NCBI RefSeq assembly: GCF_021869535.1 | Contig: NW_026262701.1 | Span: forward strand, 6,401,501 to 6,465,500 | Direction: 5' to 3' | Source of the DNA: Mytilus californianus | Lineage: Eukaryota > Mollusca > Bivalvia > Mytilida > Mytilidae | Length of the DNA: 64,000 nucleotides | Part shown: positions 42,048-53,764 of the stretch, piece by piece | Layout: every line of letters starts with the position of its first letter | Position numbering within the stretch: the first letter of the stretch is position 1 | The notes under the pieces: model-generated | The model's database searches: none | What the model saw: the letters and a program-made list of their open reading frames with translations, nothing else | Told to the model about the DNA's origin: nothing | Made by a program: the position numbers and the translations under genes

Positions 42048-44690
42048 CTGAAAAAAGAATAATTCAAAATAAAATGTACATTATATTTATAATATATAAT
42101 AGTGCAACTGTCTTTAATTTGTAATTTTCAAATTAGACTTTACTCAAAACTGCCTTATAGTCTACTATTTCGGAAACTTCTATAATTGATTATTCTTAGA
42201 CATTTTTGTTAGACACTGATGCATGCTGTTTCACACCAAAGTTAAAGAACTGTAAATATATTTCATCCAAAAACACACCAGTACATCTGATTACTTTGCA
42301 TGTCATACAACTTGTATGCTTTAGAATTTTTGTCTTACAATGATTAAGTTTCTAGTTTCCTACCATCAGTTTGAATAACTGGGTGAAATCGTATTTCAAT
42401 GTACATGTACATATATCAATAATTTTCTATGAAACAAGAAGAATGCTTTTACACCAATCCCTTTTATTTTTTACTGTCTTTGGTGGAAAGTTTTATTGTT
42501 TCAATGGCAATCATACCACATCTTCTTATTTTTATAATGAGCTAGCAATTGACAATGAGTCTACCACAGCAAGTATCCAGTGTTCCATAGGAAATGCTTT
42601 AATTGTTGTTATATGTAAACAGTTATCTAGATTGATTGTCAAACATCAGGCTGCGTCACAGTAAACAAAGGAGAACTAATATAAACTCAATTCAATTTAT
42701 TAAAGAGTACTATGTTCAGTCAATTTTATAAAATGAAACATATTCATTTTATCAAAATATAGTTATGGGGTTGTAATGCATTAAATAATGTTTTGTAAAT
42801 TTGCTGCATGTGATATATTGAATCAAAAATATGAGACCCTAGTGTTCTCTCCAGGCAGATATGACGCTGCAGTCCCGCAGCACCAGAATATTTTTGTCAT
42901 GATGGACTTCAGTCTATCCTGTACCTGTATTGGCCTTATTAGAATGCTTTGATTGTCATCCAATAGACAGGGCTCACACAACTGGGCGACTAGGGCTAAG
43001 AAGTTGCTTTCCTGTATCTCTCTTCATTTTTTTTTTACCATCAAAAGTGATATCAAATCACCCTGGTGTTCACAACAATTGCTTATGTCATCAGTAATTT
43101 TCCATTTTTACCAAGTTGATGAAATGGCAATTTTTTGTTTATAAGTAAAGAAATTCATAGACATTAACGATTTCTTTTTTTGGAAAATATGGTGAAAGCA
43201 TTGATATGTAGATTGGTTGTATGTATGTCATTTCAACAAAACAACTTTTTATAAAGTATTTTCTTTCACTTCCGGCACTTGTTTCTCGTGAGCATTCCTC
43301 AAAACATTCTGATTTTTGGCAAAATAAGTTTGATACTGCATAAGAATGTGATCAAAATTGCTTTTAGTTAATGTTTCATCCATTCATTGCATTAAAAACA
43401 TCATATTCAGGGCTCTTAAATCACTTGCCGAACATTGTTTAAATTTGTAAATTTTTCTATGTCTGCCATTGAAATGTTTATAAAAATCATGGATCACATG
43501 CGGACCAACTACAACTGAAATCTGTAGTCTGACATTAATAACTACAGAGGCACAAATGACACAGCTGACAGAATAATAATGATCCCAAAAGTAATAAAAA
43601 TGCATTATTATTTAACAGACATTTGGTTTGATCCACTTAGTTAAATGTGTATATATTTCAATGCAAATACATTATTTCAATTTATTGATTTAAGTTGCTT
43701 TTTGTTAAATTTTTATATTTTTTTTAATGAGAAACAATGAATTTCATCAACAGAATAGTTTCCCTTCTTGGATTTTAATCGATAAACAATGACATGAATG
43801 ATAAATGATAATTTCTTTTCCTTTGTAATTAAAGAAAAAAAATAATTCTTTAAATATTGCTAGATATTTAGTTGGTAGTTTCTGACAAGAAAAAAAAAAT
43901 AAAATTGTGTAACTATGAATGAAAATTTATGACATAAAATGTCAGGTAGATTCTAGATTTTGCAAAAGCATTTTACAAGTAACACATCACTGTCTACTAC
44001 ACAAGTTGTAATATTATGGTGTCAACCCCATAACCAACAGATGGAATCACTCCTTCAGAAGAAAGAAAAACAAACATATTGTAGATGCTACATGTACATG
44101 TATTCAAGATCCTGGCAGCATGATCTAATCAACATAGACCGTCAACAATATCTGACCCCAAATGATCTGATGATAACTGGACCAGAGGTAAAAACCGTTT
44201 CTACCAAGAAAGAACCAGTCCAGATGCCTATGGCCATGATGGCCAATCATTCTTTTCAAGGATTATCAGGGATTGGAATAATTTCATACTTGAAAATGCA
44301 TTGAAGAAGAAAATCTCAGGTCATAACGCATACGAACTTTTTTCAGCTGAATTTAAGTATTTAGGGGACATTTTTTTATATTTTAAATCGAACATATTCC
44401 AAAACTTGTTCACATGGTTAAGTATTAACTGAAAATAATTTCAAAATTTTAATTGAAATATTAATGTATTATACTATATCAATTCAAGCCAAGCCAAGCC
44501 ATACCACCTCTTTTTGTTTCATTCAAAGTTTTAAATCAACCCACAAGCCACGTTTCACAGTATATTACTGTGACTAAACTGTTAGTGTTGCTCTCCACCT
44601 ATTACAAATTAATTTATTCAAAATTCTGACCAAATTGCAATTAGTTTTATAAAACCGAACTGTGCAACTGGTCAGAAATTTGAACAAACT
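42048..44690. other. Upstream or intron-1 DNA; mostly featureless
   Basis: A short tail type 4 end lies at 42500-42535 (CAATGGCAATCATACCACAT). The open frame at 43960-44304 has a protein-like stretch (LINIDRQQYLTPNDLMITGP), but no splice context or known family. Confidence 0.4.
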
Positions 44691-45106
44691 TACAATCCTA
44701 TAAGACTTTAATTCCACTTCAATGTTATTATGAAAAATCAGTCGAACAGTTTGTATAGAAATTTTATTGTTATTGTCATGCTAAAGGTGATAGGTAGTAA
44801 TTTTGAATTGCTAAAAAAATGTCCAAACTAAGCTTTCATACAATTTTTCTTTCGAAAAGTCTTCTATATTCATAAGAATCAGACATCATTTGAATTAAAA
44901 CGTCTTATATTCAGTAAAATATATGTGAAATTACAATACATTGTTAATACGTTTCCATGGGAGATAACCTAAAACATTATTCTTTTGAATATAGAAGACT
45001 TTTCGAAAGAAAAATTGATTACCGGTATCTCCCATGGAAACTTCCAAACAACGTATTGTAATTTCACATATATTTTACTTATATTAAAGTCTTATAGGAT
45101 TGTAAG
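44691..45106. repeat. Interleaved inverted repeats (foldback-like)
   Basis: Three inverted pairs: TTACAATCCTATAAGACTTTA (44691) with its complement at 45086-45106; TTTTTCTTTCGAAAAGTCTT (44848) with 44988-45018; and ATATGTGAAATTACAATAC...TTTCCATGGGAGATAACC (44920-44967) with 45022-45078. The second and third pairs interleave rather than nest, so one simple hairpin cannot include all three. Confidence 0.75.
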
Positions 45107-47834
45107 TATGCATTATTTTATCACCTTGCACTTTCACAACTTGACTGTGGTTTTCTACAGCAGTTTGTTCAAATTTCCATTAAAACTAACTAACTGGGTG
45201 GTTTTTAACAAACTTGATTGGCTGTTAAGCCCTCGCACATTCGGCTCGGTGCCCTAAGGTGTTTGGTGAGTATTTAAATATTTTTGTTGTTGTCGTCAGG
45301 CTGGAAAAAGGCAGCCATTTTGGTTTAGCTGGATCAATTTGGTTTGTTTACTATTTTAGTTTGAAGTTTACGGCCTTCACAACGGCTGTTTCCAGGGCCA
45401 GGTAGGTCAGCTGTGCAGTCCACCAACCATGATGATGAAGTACTGGTCGATGAGTCTAGGACTTAGTAATAATGATGACAGCAAGTGTTATCATGACCAC
45501 TGTCATGAGATGGTGAAATGACAGTCCATTATCCAACACCATGGATACAGGCCCTCGGACATCATAACACCCCCCTCCCCATCCACAATGGATTTTGGAG
45601 TGTATGCTGACGCGAACATTTACATTAAGACAAAATGCAGACTGTACACTGTTGAATTGGTTTCTGTCATCAAAAGTAGTAAGTCGTTGAGCCATCTATC
45701 AGTAGTTCAACATCGTAGATTGCGGGTAAAGTGGAGCTGTAATGACTGAGACACGACCGTAATAAAATCTATCATTTCATACTTAAATAGTCTGAAGGCT
45801 CAAGAATCTGGATGAAATGGGCCATTTTCTGAATTCCCAAGTTATTTAACGACCCAGCTGGTATTTAAAAAAAAAACAGGTGTGAGGTGAAACTGTTCAA
45901 GTTTTTAAATATAAATATTTTAAATATAAAAAAAAATATTCAAATAAATGTCTTTTCTGATGAACATTATATACTTGAATATATGTTTAAAGCACAATTT
46001 TTTATCATCCATCTTTGTTATTATTCATAAAATTACTTAATATTCAGTCAGGGGTAATATCTATACAAGTTATTTTTATTTACTTGAAGATGCAAGTAAT
46101 TATATACTTGTATAAGTAAATTTGTAACATTTATATTTTCTTTTCAACAATGTTTAAGGTTTGAATAATATCCCCTTAATCTCCTCCAAAAATGTACTTA
46201 TATAAGTAGTTTTATTTTACAACCCCTAAAATTCTCTAGTTTTGGGAGGTAAAAATATGCCTAAAACAAATTTTCTCTGGTTTGATAATATTTTTAAATT
46301 AGAGTTCAACCTTTCATCTCACCAATTCAACAAAGAAATAAAATTATGCAAAGATGTTAAGTACATTTTGTAACAGTGGAAGGCCTTCCGAAATTGCTCC
46401 CTGGAGGCTTGCAAATGAGCAGTTTTTTAAAGATAACAGACAAATGAGATTTGCAGCGCCTTCAAAATATTTTCGTTGATCCCGCAGCGCCTTAATTGGT
46501 CGCTGTCCAATGATTGTCCATGAAATTATACTTGTATGATTAGTAAACATGGTAAAGACATCTGCATAGGACAGATAATTAAGCACTCTATTAGAACAAA
46601 GTTGTCAAGAGGAACTCAAGAAACAAAGGAAATATAAGTTTTTGGGGGATTTCCACTTTATTCGTGACGTCATGCATAAGTATTTATCATCAGCAATGTG
46701 CTACTTCAAAAAAACTTAACTGGATATTTTTCATTGCATTTTCACTTAAATCGGCATGAAAAAGAGAAGTTGTGTATGTTCTTGCATATTATTTGTTTAA
46801 ACGTCTGTTTCCACTATTACTGTTTTATTCCTCTCCTAGAATTTCGTTGAATTCCAGGGAAAATCCTTTCAGCAATATTATGTTGTGACATCTCAACAAT
46901 GAGTCATCATCTATTTTTAGATCATGTGGTGCTCTTGTTCCTTTTTTAAGGCCAAGATTATTATTTTTTAAAGTCCGTAAGTGAGTGGATTTTTTTAAGA
47001 TCAGAAAATGATTTGAAATATTTTGATAAAACAAAACTTGCCGACTATTGGCTGGTAAAGAGTAAATAAATATTATGCCATTGAATGCAATTTAAATGAA
47101 AAAATAACTTGATGCATTAATGATATTGTGAAATCGTTAAAGTTATTTTAAACGTGTTTAAAGTGTTTACTTCTGGACTTTCCAATTGACTATTGGAAGT
47201 CACGTGTAAAAATTGTAATAATTGTTGTAGGGAGAATAAAAAAGTTAGTAAGTCCTAATTTGTCTTTTTTTTTCGAGCTATTCATTTGTTGTTTGATCTC
47301 AATTTTATTCTGTAATGTTTCAATACATAACACAATAGGCCTGACCTATATATTGTTGCACATGCGCTAAAGCCACCATCCAAGACAAAGGTCACGAACT
47401 TACAAGTATGTCTACTTATTTTACGGAATCAGGTCACAATACGAAACATAGACAGATTGACCATGTTTCTGAAGCTATTCATCAATTAAGTGTATCAGAT
47501 TGTTTGCAAATAAGTAAAGAATATTTACATTCACAGTGGATAATATTTGCTTCAAGCTAGTGATTTTTCTTTTGTTTCAAGGTAGGGTAACGAACATTTG
47601 ACGAACTTCCAATCATCAAGGATATATATAATTTTTTTCTCTTATAAATTTTTTTTAAATTTGGCACGGATGGACTTTAAATTGGGGCTGAATCGACTTG
47701 GGCCAGAACAACTTTGGGACAGATTGACTTGGGCCGGATCGACATGAAAGCCGAACACACACATGAAAATGAGACAACTGTTACTAAAAGAGTATTCTTA
47801 GGAATAAATCAAACAATATATAAAAAGCAAGATA
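45107..47834. other. No recognisable gene; scattered repeat debris
   Basis: CAGTCAGGGGTAATAT...CAAGTTATTTTTATTTACTT (46045-46090) resembles 26898-26945 inside the PIF/Harbinger-like element. Degenerate TCGACTTGGGCC / TTGACTTGGGCCGG units lie at 47690-47745. The minus-strand frames at 45456, 46344 and 46825 have no recognisable domain. Confidence 0.35.
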
Positions 47835-49475
47835 GCCTCACTGGACACAATTACGAACGATTTTTGAACTGTGATTAATTTTTTTTTATGTAGACTACTT
47901 TTCTTGAATTGTTTATACAATAGAATTTAAGATGTATGAAGGCTTTCCATTTTGCATCATATCCAACATAATTTTTTATTCATGTTAGGATCCTTTAGTA
48001 AGATTTGCATGACCTGGTTTTACGGGTCAAGTGAGCCACATATGGACGCAATTCCGAACAGCACTATTTTGATATATCTTAGCAGAAGAAATCTATGACA
48101 ACAGTCTAGATTGATAAAACATACATTAATCTAATCTCAAACCAATTTCCAGAGGAAAATAAGATGCACAAGTTTGTATTTTACTTGAATTACAGCAGTG
48201 GTTGCAGATGAAATGTCTGTTTTGGGTAAAGGAAAGATTTCAGAATTGTTTTGCTTTTATGTAAGTTCCTCCTTTTAAGGAGCACTATATTTAAATTTCT
48301 CCATGTCGTTGGAGAACCTTTCATTCATCTATGAATTTTTTTTATATAGGTCAACATTTCTTTCTGAGCTCTCTGGACTTTTCAATAAAGTTAACATATT
48401 TTCTTTCGACCATAAATAGGGCCACAAGAGTCTAAAAAACGTCAATTGTGGGGTTATTTTGAGCAAGATAAAAGGCATCACACATATGAACAGAATCAGG
48501 GGATATTTTTCTTTCTATATATCTACAAAAGAAGGCAATTGGCACTTACTTTTATGTTTTTTTTTAATATAATTTCCAGGCGAGATTGTCGTTCTTATAA
48601 TATTTTCAGAATGATTTTGTCATCGTCATCAACATTCACCAAGTGCACATGAATTGTATTATCATGAAAACAAGGGAATTTTAGTAGGGTTTTTATTTAT
48701 CAGGTCAGGAATAACCACCAATTGGTGGATTATACCTCAATTGACGTATAATCCACCAATTGACATATATTGGTATAGACCAATTGACGTATAAAGTTTT
48801 TTGTTATAAAATGCTAGTGTGAGATAGGAGCATCATTTTGCAACTTACAACCTATTTTATGACCATTATTGAGTCCTCCGAAAGTTTCTGTTTTGTCAAA
48901 GCCTGCTGCATCTCTTGAAAATGCATGTGTACAACAATTCTTTTGTTGAAACACCTGTACTATTGACCATGATTGACTTTTAATGATGAAAGTCAAGTAT
49001 TAACAAAGAGCTCCATTCACCTGTGGAGTTGTACTCATAATCACATGACTGCAGACAGTATTGATGTCCATTGACAGGTGATTAGTGGTAAATTTGCCAA
49101 TCAAGAATTGACAAGTTAACAATAGAAGAAACTGCAAATACAATTATTGATTAAATGCAATATGTTATGTCACGATACTAAACTTGGAATGTTTGACATG
49201 TTTTCATACAATAATATGGTTTTAAGAAAACAATGCTCCATTTTGGTTGAATAATTTGCTTTGAAAAACAAAGAATTATACGTCAATTGGTCTATACCAT
49301 TATATGTCAATTGGTGGATTATACGTCAATTGAGGTATAATCCACCAATTGGTGGTTATTCCTGACCTGTTTATAGAAACATTTATTGATAATCATAAAT
49401 AAATATGATTTCAGAGGGCAAACATTTGACATTGTTCGTAATTGTGTCCAGTCGTAATTGCGTCTGGTGGGGCTA
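47835..49475. mobile_element. Possible DNA transposon with repeated (sub)terminal motifs
   Basis: GGACACAATTACGAAC (47842-47857) is a perfect inverted match to GTTCGTAATTGTGTCC (49434-49449). Related motifs occur at about 48054 (GGACGCAATTCCGAAC) and 49450-49466 (GTCGTAATTGCGTC). Repeated subterminal motifs in both orientations resemble transposase-binding sites. Ends and target duplication could not be fixed. The 48701-49369 element lies inside. Confidence 0.35.
48701..49369. mobile_element. 669-bp non-autonomous inverted-repeat element with TTTAT target duplication
   Basis: About 94-bp terminal inverted repeats start CAGGTCAGGAATAACCACCA and run through ATTGACGTATAA with about one mismatch. 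Flanks are TTTAT at 48696-48700 and 49370-49374. The TIR is built from alternating CCACCAATTGGTGG and TCAATTGACGTATAAT palindromic blocks. The ~480-bp interior has a 60-codon minus-strand frame without recognisable domain. High TIR identity suggests recent insertion; the superfamily is not assigned. Confidence 0.88.
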
Positions 49476-49917
49476 GTTTATATACATTTTACCTCATATT
49501 CTGTAATTCAAGAGACAAATAAAGTAAACAATATAATATAAAGCTAATGACATGAATTTAGGTCATAGCAATTCCCTCTTCCGTTACTAGTTAGTGTTAT
49601 TCGCCCTTAGCAATACCATGAACTTATTAAAAGCCTTATAAATATAAGATAAATTCATACATCGAGAAATATTGAGCTTTGATTTGCCTGACTAGTCATC
49701 TTCTATTTTCTTCTTCTTATAAAAGGGTTGATCAATGTCAAGGGGAGCGAAACGACCACAAAGCCCATATCCTTGTCAGATATGCCCAAGTACCATCAAC
49801 TTTGTATTATATGGTATTTAGATATACCACAATAATTTTCTCGGAACATATTGGATCCTACGTACAGTCAGATGATGACGATTGTATTCCGAGTAGTGTT
49901 GTCAAAGAAAACAACAT

Positions 49918-50000
49918 GGCGACACAAGTACCTCCAGCACGAGCACTTTTTAGAAGTCATACATATTTTGGAGAAAAGCACAAAGCACTCAGAAATGGTT
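49918..50000 (+). other. Candidate first coding exon (unassigned)
   Basis: AACAACATGG gives a good start context. The frame reads MATQVPPARALFRSHTYFGE and KHKALRN, followed by a potential donor AATG|GTTTGT. GC is higher than in the surrounding DNA. I do not recognise the protein and found no phase-compatible second exon; the candidate at 52879 does not fit. Confidence 0.25.
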
Positions 50001-52009
50001 TGTTAATAGATACAAGCTTATCGACTTATCCCATATTTGTCTATTAGTTTGGTAACAAGTACCCACACTTCTCATACTCGACAAAGACGACATGTGCTTA
50101 AAATAGAATTTAAACTGTCATCGACCGTTTATTTTATATTTATCATAATCAGATAATTTTTTCAATCATTGTTATCATATTTACATTTGTACATTATAAT
50201 TTGATTGTTCTGCTCAAATGATTTGCACTTTTTAAGTGGTAATGCTCTGATTCCTGTTTGCACCGTGTTGATCTGTTGTTTGCCTTGTTTGTAAAAATGT
50301 AAACCATATTCAGTCTTTATTATATTCTTCTACATGTATATAAACCTTACCGCTACTTGTCAGTCAACACTGGACATCACAAAGGTTCCCTTAAAAGAAA
50401 AAGGGATTGTCTTATGACATCAATAGTTCAAGTGTAGCAGATTCCCAACTAGCTATCAGGTCCATTAGCACAAGCTTGAATTATTGTTAATGAATAATCA
50501 TCCATATGGTAAAATTACATTCTCAATGGGTAATTAATTCAAGGATAATGATAATTAACAAATCAACATGTCTGGCTGGTCACTTATTTTTTGTCTTTGA
50601 ACCCAAAATATAAGAGATAATTAATTAAATTTGATTTATTGGTTATTTTGAGATGCATTTATATGTTATTTGAGTTGGTAAGTTGTACTTTCTCACCAAA
50701 GATTAAAGAATTATTAAAAATTGCACTCACATGGTGCAGTTTCATTTTTTTTTTATCATATTCATAAATCATGACCAAATTCATATAAACACATACATTT
50801 GTAATAGGCTGATTAAGGTTCATTATATACATGTGATAAATGTACTTGTTTTGGTAAACTACTTATTGTCATGATAGTATAAGTTCATGTTTTGATAAAC
50901 TATTTGTTGTGTTAACAATTAAAGGGTGATTGGATAATAGAAATGACAGCTAATCCTTGCCGGTTCATTAACCTCAGTGAAAGACAGATTACCCTGCTGT
51001 GACAAATTATTACGATATTTAATTTTGGTTTTAAAAAAATTGTTAATGCAGGTCTAATCTATAATAATGCATTTATAGAATGTAGGATTAAGAGGTAATG
51101 GAGGAATTACATATAGCTACAATAAACTATATTGGAGAGTTATTTCCCTTAACATTGTTCTTTCTCTAAAATATTTTTTTTTAACTTTTGACAATAAAAC
51201 ATTTTACCCATTAATTTTACAAAATTAATTGCTGGGGATGAACATGATGAATATTTATATGAATTCAATGATAACGTTTGAAAAATAATAGTAAAGTTTA
51301 CTACAAATGTATATATATAATATTGGTGAAAAAAAATAATGACTTTGTCTATTTTTACCTGATTATTTTAGATTTTGTTAAGTGCTTAGCTACAATGTTT
51401 TTGAATTAAATCTGACAGAAACAGATGGCTCATTGAAGTAGAAGACTAAGAGTGTTGAAGAGATCTTGATTAACATATAGTGTAGGCAAATGTAGAATAT
51501 ATATGACACATAAAAAATGCAGAGAAATATTTTTCTGAATTAAAGGCATAAAGAATCCTCCAATTGTATATATACATGGATCTATATAAGAACAAAGTCA
51601 CACATGAGTACAAAAAAAAAAAAACATTTAAGTAGTTCTTTTTCAATGTCAGTGTTTATACATTTTGTAAGTATTAAAAGACATGGTACTGTTCTTCTTT
51701 TACACCAGTACTACATGCAGGTCTCAACATTAAAGGTTGTTTAATCAGTCACTTACATTTTTGTGTATATGTACCTGTTAGAAGTTTCTATGTCTGTTAA
51801 TGACAAACCAAACAATCCTTTTTTTCTTGTCATGTGATTGTTTTCAGAAATTTTATCAGTAAGAATCCCTATTTAGATTCAGAGTTGACCGCTAAAATTT
51901 ACATCCCATCAATGTTTTTTGTTTTTTTTTCATTCTTCCATGTGATCTCTATATAGCTTGCAATATTTTGTAGCAGAAACGTGACATAGCTATCACATAT
52001 GCCGTCAGT

Positions 52010-52290
52010 GGTGTCAACTTTGCGGTTCAGTCGTGTGGTTAAAGTTTGATAAACATCAATAACTTTGTCAAACCTTCATGGATTATAATGAAACTAGGAC
52101 AGAAGTCTATCAAGAGCAAAATTTTGAAAGTATTTTTTTTAATTTTCTGTACTGATAGATTGATTTTTTTTTTTGTGAATAGGTGTGTAAAGAATCATTC
52201 AATTAAAAGACTCAATTTTAATGTATTTTGTTGTATTTCTCTTTACAAATTACCACAGGATATGACATTAAAATGGAAAGGATACATGAT
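52010..52290 (+). repeat. Dispersed repeat, family F fragment
   Basis: GTTAAAGTTTGATAAACATC, AATAACTTTGTCAAACCTTC, ATGGATTATAATGAAACTAG and GACAGAAG recur at 61240-61395 and partly at 62180-62500. Confidence 0.65.
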
Positions 52291-52878
52291 TATGTTAATG
52301 TGAAAATGTTTATTTTCTTCCTCTCGGTGGTTCCAGTTAACAACCTTTCATTCCACCACTGTCCACCAAAACTGTGACACACAGGATTTTTCCTGCCTAT
52401 ACATGTATATGTAGGGGATAAATTTGACATCTCTCTCAATGCCAAAAAGGACAATTTTCCCAAAAACTCTATAGAAAATCTCCAATAATGTTTGAACTGC
52501 GATACAGATCAGTAAATTTCTGACAATTTTTTTTTTTTAAATTTCTTATCCGAAACAGACATTTGTTCAGTCACAATCTCTTCAGCGCTGACTGAAACAT
52601 GATTTGACAATACTACTTTCATAAACAAATCTTGATCAAATTCTTTGCAAACATGTCCTGCAACAAAACAATTATTCATATAAAAACATAATAGACTGCA
52701 CTGATTAACCGAAAAACAGAATGCAAAGAATAAAAAACAATGAACGTGCAAAATGACTGAAGTCTATAGGTATATTGATCTTAATTAATTCAAGAGAACA
52801 AAATTTTATGAATGCCCAACCTCGTGAAACTTGCACTGTAAGTAGTATAAATATCAAAGTTCAGCTTATTCTTTCAGC

Positions 52879-52941
52879 CTGTGTATGGAGTATCTGGGCC
52901 CATTAGTACAAAAAGTCTAGATCCTGAGCGACAAGCTGGGG
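52879..52941 (+). other. Candidate exon (unassigned)
   Basis: Follows an acceptor-like TTATTCTTTCAG. Reads PVYGVSGPISTKSLDPERQA, with a possible donor GGG|GTTGTT. No partner exon was identified; the open frame continues beyond but loses protein-like composition. Confidence 0.18.
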
Positions 52942-53244
52942 TTGTTAGTTATAGTATATTCAACAAAAGTGTTTTAATCATGTGTAAAACAAATATGGTC
53001 CTGCTGATTGATTCAGTGTACTTCATTACATGTATATATACTCTTACTAAGTGGGAGTTCTATTGCAATGACCTTGTACATCAGTTTGTTCGTCCAACAA
53101 ATTTTGTTGTTGCTCTTTTCTCAGAAACTTCTCTACAGAATGACTGCATATTTGATCAGTAGCTAGACAGTGATGAGTTTTAATGTGTGAGCACTTTCAG
53201 ATCTATTCTATGATATACTGCTGATATTTGATGCATTTTCCAGT

Positions 53245-53412
53245 TACATGTTTTTACACTAGTAATTTTTTGGGGCCCTTTATAGCTTGCTGTTCAGTGT
53301 GAGCCAATGCTCCCTGTTGAAGGCCGTACCTTGACCTATAATGGTTTACTTTTATAAATTGTAACTTGGATGGAGAGTTGTCTCATTGGCACTCATACCA
53401 CATCTTCCTATA
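53245..53412 (+). repeat. PLE-type 3' tail repeat, type 4
   Basis: TTTTTACACTAGTAATTTTT, TTTATAGCTTGCTGTTCAGT, GTTGAAGGCCGTACCTTGAC, GTAACTTGGATGGAGAGTTG and TCTCATTGGCACTCATACCA then CATCTTCC. The best preserved copy of the tail end. Confidence 0.82.
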
Positions 53413-53764
53413 TCTATATACAACAATTAGAATTTGTAGATCAAATTTTCAAATTCTGTTCAAATGGCAATTTTCAAAGAGCCAGGTAAGAACTTGGACA
53501 CTTGACCAGAGATTGTAACATCATCATGATCATGCAACAATCACTTTTGTACTGTGAAATTTTCTCTTGTTAATTCCTTTTGCAGGCAGATCTGTGATAT
53601 CTAGTAATGGCTGTAAATTAGCAAAAAAAGTGTACATGCAATAAACAATGTGTAAATCCCAATGCAGGGAAAGTAACCTGACACGAATGCCAGATTAATT
53701 ATTGTGATTTCAGGACATTCTGTATACAAATAAGGCTATTAAAACTTATAAAAGGCAAGTTGTT

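Larger units (their letters stand above)
49370..53244. other. Mostly featureless; candidate exons and one repeat fragment
   Basis: Contains the candidate first exon at 49918-50000, a family F repeat fragment at 52010-52290, and a candidate exon at 52879-52941. The rest is AT-rich and unassigned. Confidence 0.4.

Noticed and set aside
45456-45695. Transposase-like or secreted protein on the minus strand
   Set aside because: No catalytic motif, domain or splice signals; G-rich runs give a misleading glycine-rich frame.
53245-53412. Independent SINE family
   Set aside because: A longer copy at 8530-8965 shares modules with a PLE 3' tail and there is no pol III promoter, so a truncated retroelement tail is the simpler reading.
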